64,000 nucleotides of DNA from an uncultured Erythrobacter sp. (GTDB lineage: Bacteria > Pseudomonadota > Alphaproteobacteria > Sphingomonadales > Sphingomonadaceae): the NCBI GenBank assembly GCA_947488085.1, contig CANKYI010000002.1, forward strand, positions 124,001 through 188,000. The letters are read 5' to 3'. A program made the translations under genes and the position numbers. Positions 62,485-64,000 of this stretch are shown here, one piece after another. The notes beneath the pieces are model-generated. The model had not been told where the DNA came from and searched no databases. It saw only the letters and a program-made list of their open reading frames with translations. How positions within the stretch are numbered: position 1 is the stretch's first letter; each line of letters starts with the position of its first letter.

Positions 62485-63060
62485 ATGACGTGGCTGGAAC
62501 TGCTCGCCTCGGAGTATCGCATAATCGTGCAAAATATCCTGGCGTTTACGCTGATATTTGCGGCGTTTGTATGGGGTAGCGCTCCCGAGCGAGCAGTTGC
62601 GGCCACGTGGTTGGTTTGTTTTGAGTTGGGTGATTGGGCAAGAGATGCCTATCGCGACAATGCAGTTCAGTTACTCCAAGTCGACTATCTTTTGGCTGCG
62701 GGTGATTTCGTCGCTGGGTTCTGCTGGGTGATGATCGCACTCTATGCGAACCGCAACTACACTTTATGGATCGCGGGAATGCAGGTGCTGGCTATGTCAG
62801 CTCATTTGGCTCGCGGTTTGGTCGAATCCATTTCCCCAATTGGCTATCTGGTTATGGTGGTCGCGCCGGGATGGTTCCAGCTTTTCATTCTGGGTATCGG
62901 CTTAACCCGTCACATTCTGCGAAAGCGCAAATATGGTCCGTATCGTGACTGGCGGGCTGTAAAGAACCGGCCTGATCCCAAACCACCATCCGGTGGCCCA
63001 AACCCGTTCACATCAGCCCTTGATAGTGTCCGAAACACTTGGCGGGATGAGTTGAAATGA
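62485..63060 (+). CDS. Multi-pass membrane protein of unknown function
   Basis: The 191 residues have about five hydrophobic segments (ILAFTLIFAAFVWGS, LAAGDFVAGFCWVMIALY, LWIAGMQVLAMSAHLA, PIGYLVMVVAPGWFQLFILGIGL) and a cytosolic basic/Pro-rich tail. Several acidic/aromatic residues near helix ends (FELGDWARDAY) are notable. No domain recognised. Its stop overlaps the RadC-like gene by ATGA. Confidence 0.7.
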   Translation: MTWLELLASEYRIIVQNILAFTLIFAAFVWGSAPERAVAATWLVCFELGDWARDAYRDNAVQLLQVDYLLAAGDFVAGFCWVMIALYANRNYTLWIAGMQVLAMSAHLARGLVESISPIGYLVMVVAPGWFQLFILGIGLTRHILRKRKYGPYRDWRAVKNRPDPKPPSGGPNPFTSALDSVRNTWRDELK

Positions 63061-63476
63061 ATGCTCCAGCTTTATCGAGTGCCATGAGGCCTACCGGTGG
63101 TAAGGTCAGAGATCTGGCAATGGTCGATTTTTTGCGAGAGATGGTTATGCAGCCATGTGCTCGCTCAGAACGGTTTCATGCCGTTTTCCTCGATCAGGAA
63201 AGTGCCTTCATTGAGAGCGCGCCTTTGGGCTACGGCGGGGCGGGCAGCCTCTCCGTTAGGATGCGCGAAGTGCTTGGCATGGCGTTGGAACTTGATGCAC
63301 ATGGTTTGCTGCTCGCGCACAATCACCCGTCCGGCCAGTGTCGGCCCAGCCAACGCGATATCGAGGCAACTTGTCGTCTGAAAAGAGTGGCTCAAGCGCT
63401 GGATATCGCGCTGCTCGATCATCTAATTTTCACGCATGATGCCGTTTATTCGATGCGCGCAGGGGGCAAGTTATGA
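63057..63476 (+). CDS. RadC-like JAB/MPN domain protein, short form
   Basis: The 139 residues carry the JAMM metal motif HNHPSGQCRPSQRD (about 92-105) with both His and Asp, and RadC-like flanks (LLLAHNHPS, LDHLIFTHDAVYS). Full RadC is ~220 residues with an N-terminal HhH domain, which is missing here. JAB domains are peptidase- or isopeptidase-like; in bacterial RadC activity is unproven. It lies between the membrane gene and the winged-helix gene with ATGA overlaps on both sides. Confidence 0.88.
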   Translation: MNAPALSSAMRPTGGKVRDLAMVDFLREMVMQPCARSERFHAVFLDQESAFIESAPLGYGGAGSLSVRMREVLGMALELDAHGLLLAHNHPSGQCRPSQRDIEATCRLKRVAQALDIALLDHLIFTHDAVYSMRAGGKL

Positions 63477-63862
63477 ACTCAATAGCGGCAAGCAACAATT
63501 TTCCGGAAGACGACACGCTGATCCCGCGTTTTCGCGAGGCTGGTGACGTGACGTTGGACTTGTTTCATCGCGATGGCCGGGTTGATGACCGGTGGGTGGG
63601 TTTTCACCCGCGTGAATTCGAACTGCTCTGGCGATTGGCAGAGCAACCGGGTGAACGGATGACTCGTAAGCAGTTACTACTGGACGTGTGGCGGATTGAT
63701 TTTGAGCCCCACACCAACAGTGTGGCCGTCCATGTCGCACGGGTGCGCAGCAAATTGGCGCCATTCGGCCTGTCCGGAATCCTCGCGACTGATCCCGAAG
63801 GTGGATACTTCCTTGATGCACCACAGGACCCAAGCGGGTTTTTGATCGATAGCGGAGCCTAG
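63473..63862 (+). CDS. Orphan OmpR/PhoB-type winged-helix protein
   Basis: The 129-residue protein has a Trans_reg_C winged helix without receiver: VGFHPREFELLWRLAEQPGERMTRKQLLLDVWRIDFEPHTNSVAVHVARVRSKL (about 42-95), then the wing and a short acidic tail. Without a phospho-acceptor domain it must be regulated another way, perhaps by its operon partners. Last gene of the operon. Confidence 0.85.
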   Translation: MNSIAASNNFPEDDTLIPRFREAGDVTLDLFHRDGRVDDRWVGFHPREFELLWRLAEQPGERMTRKQLLLDVWRIDFEPHTNSVAVHVARVRSKLAPFGLSGILATDPEGGYFLDAPQDPSGFLIDSGA

Positions 63863-63976
63863 ACGCAAATTTGAGTGCCCCTCTTTCTGTCGACTAGGAA
63901 TGATGGGATAGATACTGGACTCAACGCTTCCCTTCGGCCAGCTTTGGCAAAAGCCAAATACACCTAAGGAAACACC

Positions 63977-64000
63977 ATGCCAGCTATTCAGCCAATGCCA
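63977..64000 (+). CDS. Start of a further plus-strand gene, cut by window end
   Basis: AAGGA at 63966-63970 is followed six bases later by ATG 63977 and eight sense codons (MPAIQPMP) to the end of the window. The ribosome binding site suggests a real gene but nothing about function can be said. Confidence 0.5.

Noticed and set aside
1..64000. tRNA, rRNA, IS elements, prophage genes
   Set aside because: No T-loop-bearing cloverleaf, rRNA motif, transposase or integrase was recognised by eye; short tRNAs could still be missed without a covariance search.

Overview
This window looks like a chromosomal segment of a sphingomonad alphaproteobacterium, most likely Erythrobacteraceae. The grounds are the PhyR/NepR/EcfG general stress module, the membrane-anchored CycM-type cytochrome c, the sigF/nrsF-linked bufferin cluster, class I PHA synthase with a phasin, and a VPAPP-type PEP-CTERM-like tail. 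This is inferred from gene content, since no 16S gene is present. Coding density is high, with many 4-base ATGA start/stop overlaps. I see no tRNA, rRNA, insertion sequence, prophage or CRISPR array.

Layout. 1-6.7 kb: partial aroC; ruvA and ruvB separated by three small genes; then a 676-residue poly-serine protein with a PEP-CTERM-like C-terminus. 6.7-19.7 kb: acnA with two exported rhodaneses, envelope proteins, an EamA transporter, two L,D-transpeptidase-type proteins, a flavoprotein, a histone-deacetylase-like enzyme, a thioredoxin-like lipoprotein and ispG. 19.9-23.9 kb: a bufferin-type RiPP locus. On the minus strand lies bufA-doxX-sigF-nrsF and on the plus strand bufB-bufC. The divergent region carries two GTAAC(C/G)-N16-CGAA elements, one facing each way, which fit sigma-F promoters. 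24-28.4 kb: a hydrolase, an SDR, a channel-like membrane protein and an isoaspartyl peptidase. 28.4-36.9 kb: a tightly overlapping minus-strand operon encoding DUF4129, DUF4350, MoxR, DUF58, SpoIIM, RDD, a class A beta-lactamase, a tiny membrane protein and a desaturase.

36.9-46.6 kb: housekeeping genes (pheA, CycM-type cytochrome, rlmE, ppx/gppA, a LOG family gene, thiD, DUF1272, glmM) and two transporters. 46.7-50.5 kb: the general stress response module (ecfG, nepR, a CHASE/HWE histidine kinase, phyR), with a palindromic GGAAC-N17-GTTCC element that can serve as an EcfG promoter in both directions and a probable small RNA beside phyR. 50.5-57 kb: an acyltransferase-like protein and a desaturase, GNAT, lptG, lptF, DUF427 and clpS. 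57-60 kb: a phasin with a histone-H1-like N-terminus, and phaC. 60.2-64 kb: an aminotransferase, then a five-gene operon (membrane-tethered HTH protein, small helical protein, membrane protein, RadC-like JAB protein, orphan winged-helix protein) that I cannot match to a described system.

The strongest leads are the bufferin locus with its mirrored promoters, the bidirectional EcfG promoter, the five-gene HTH/JAB operon and the poly-serine surface protein.
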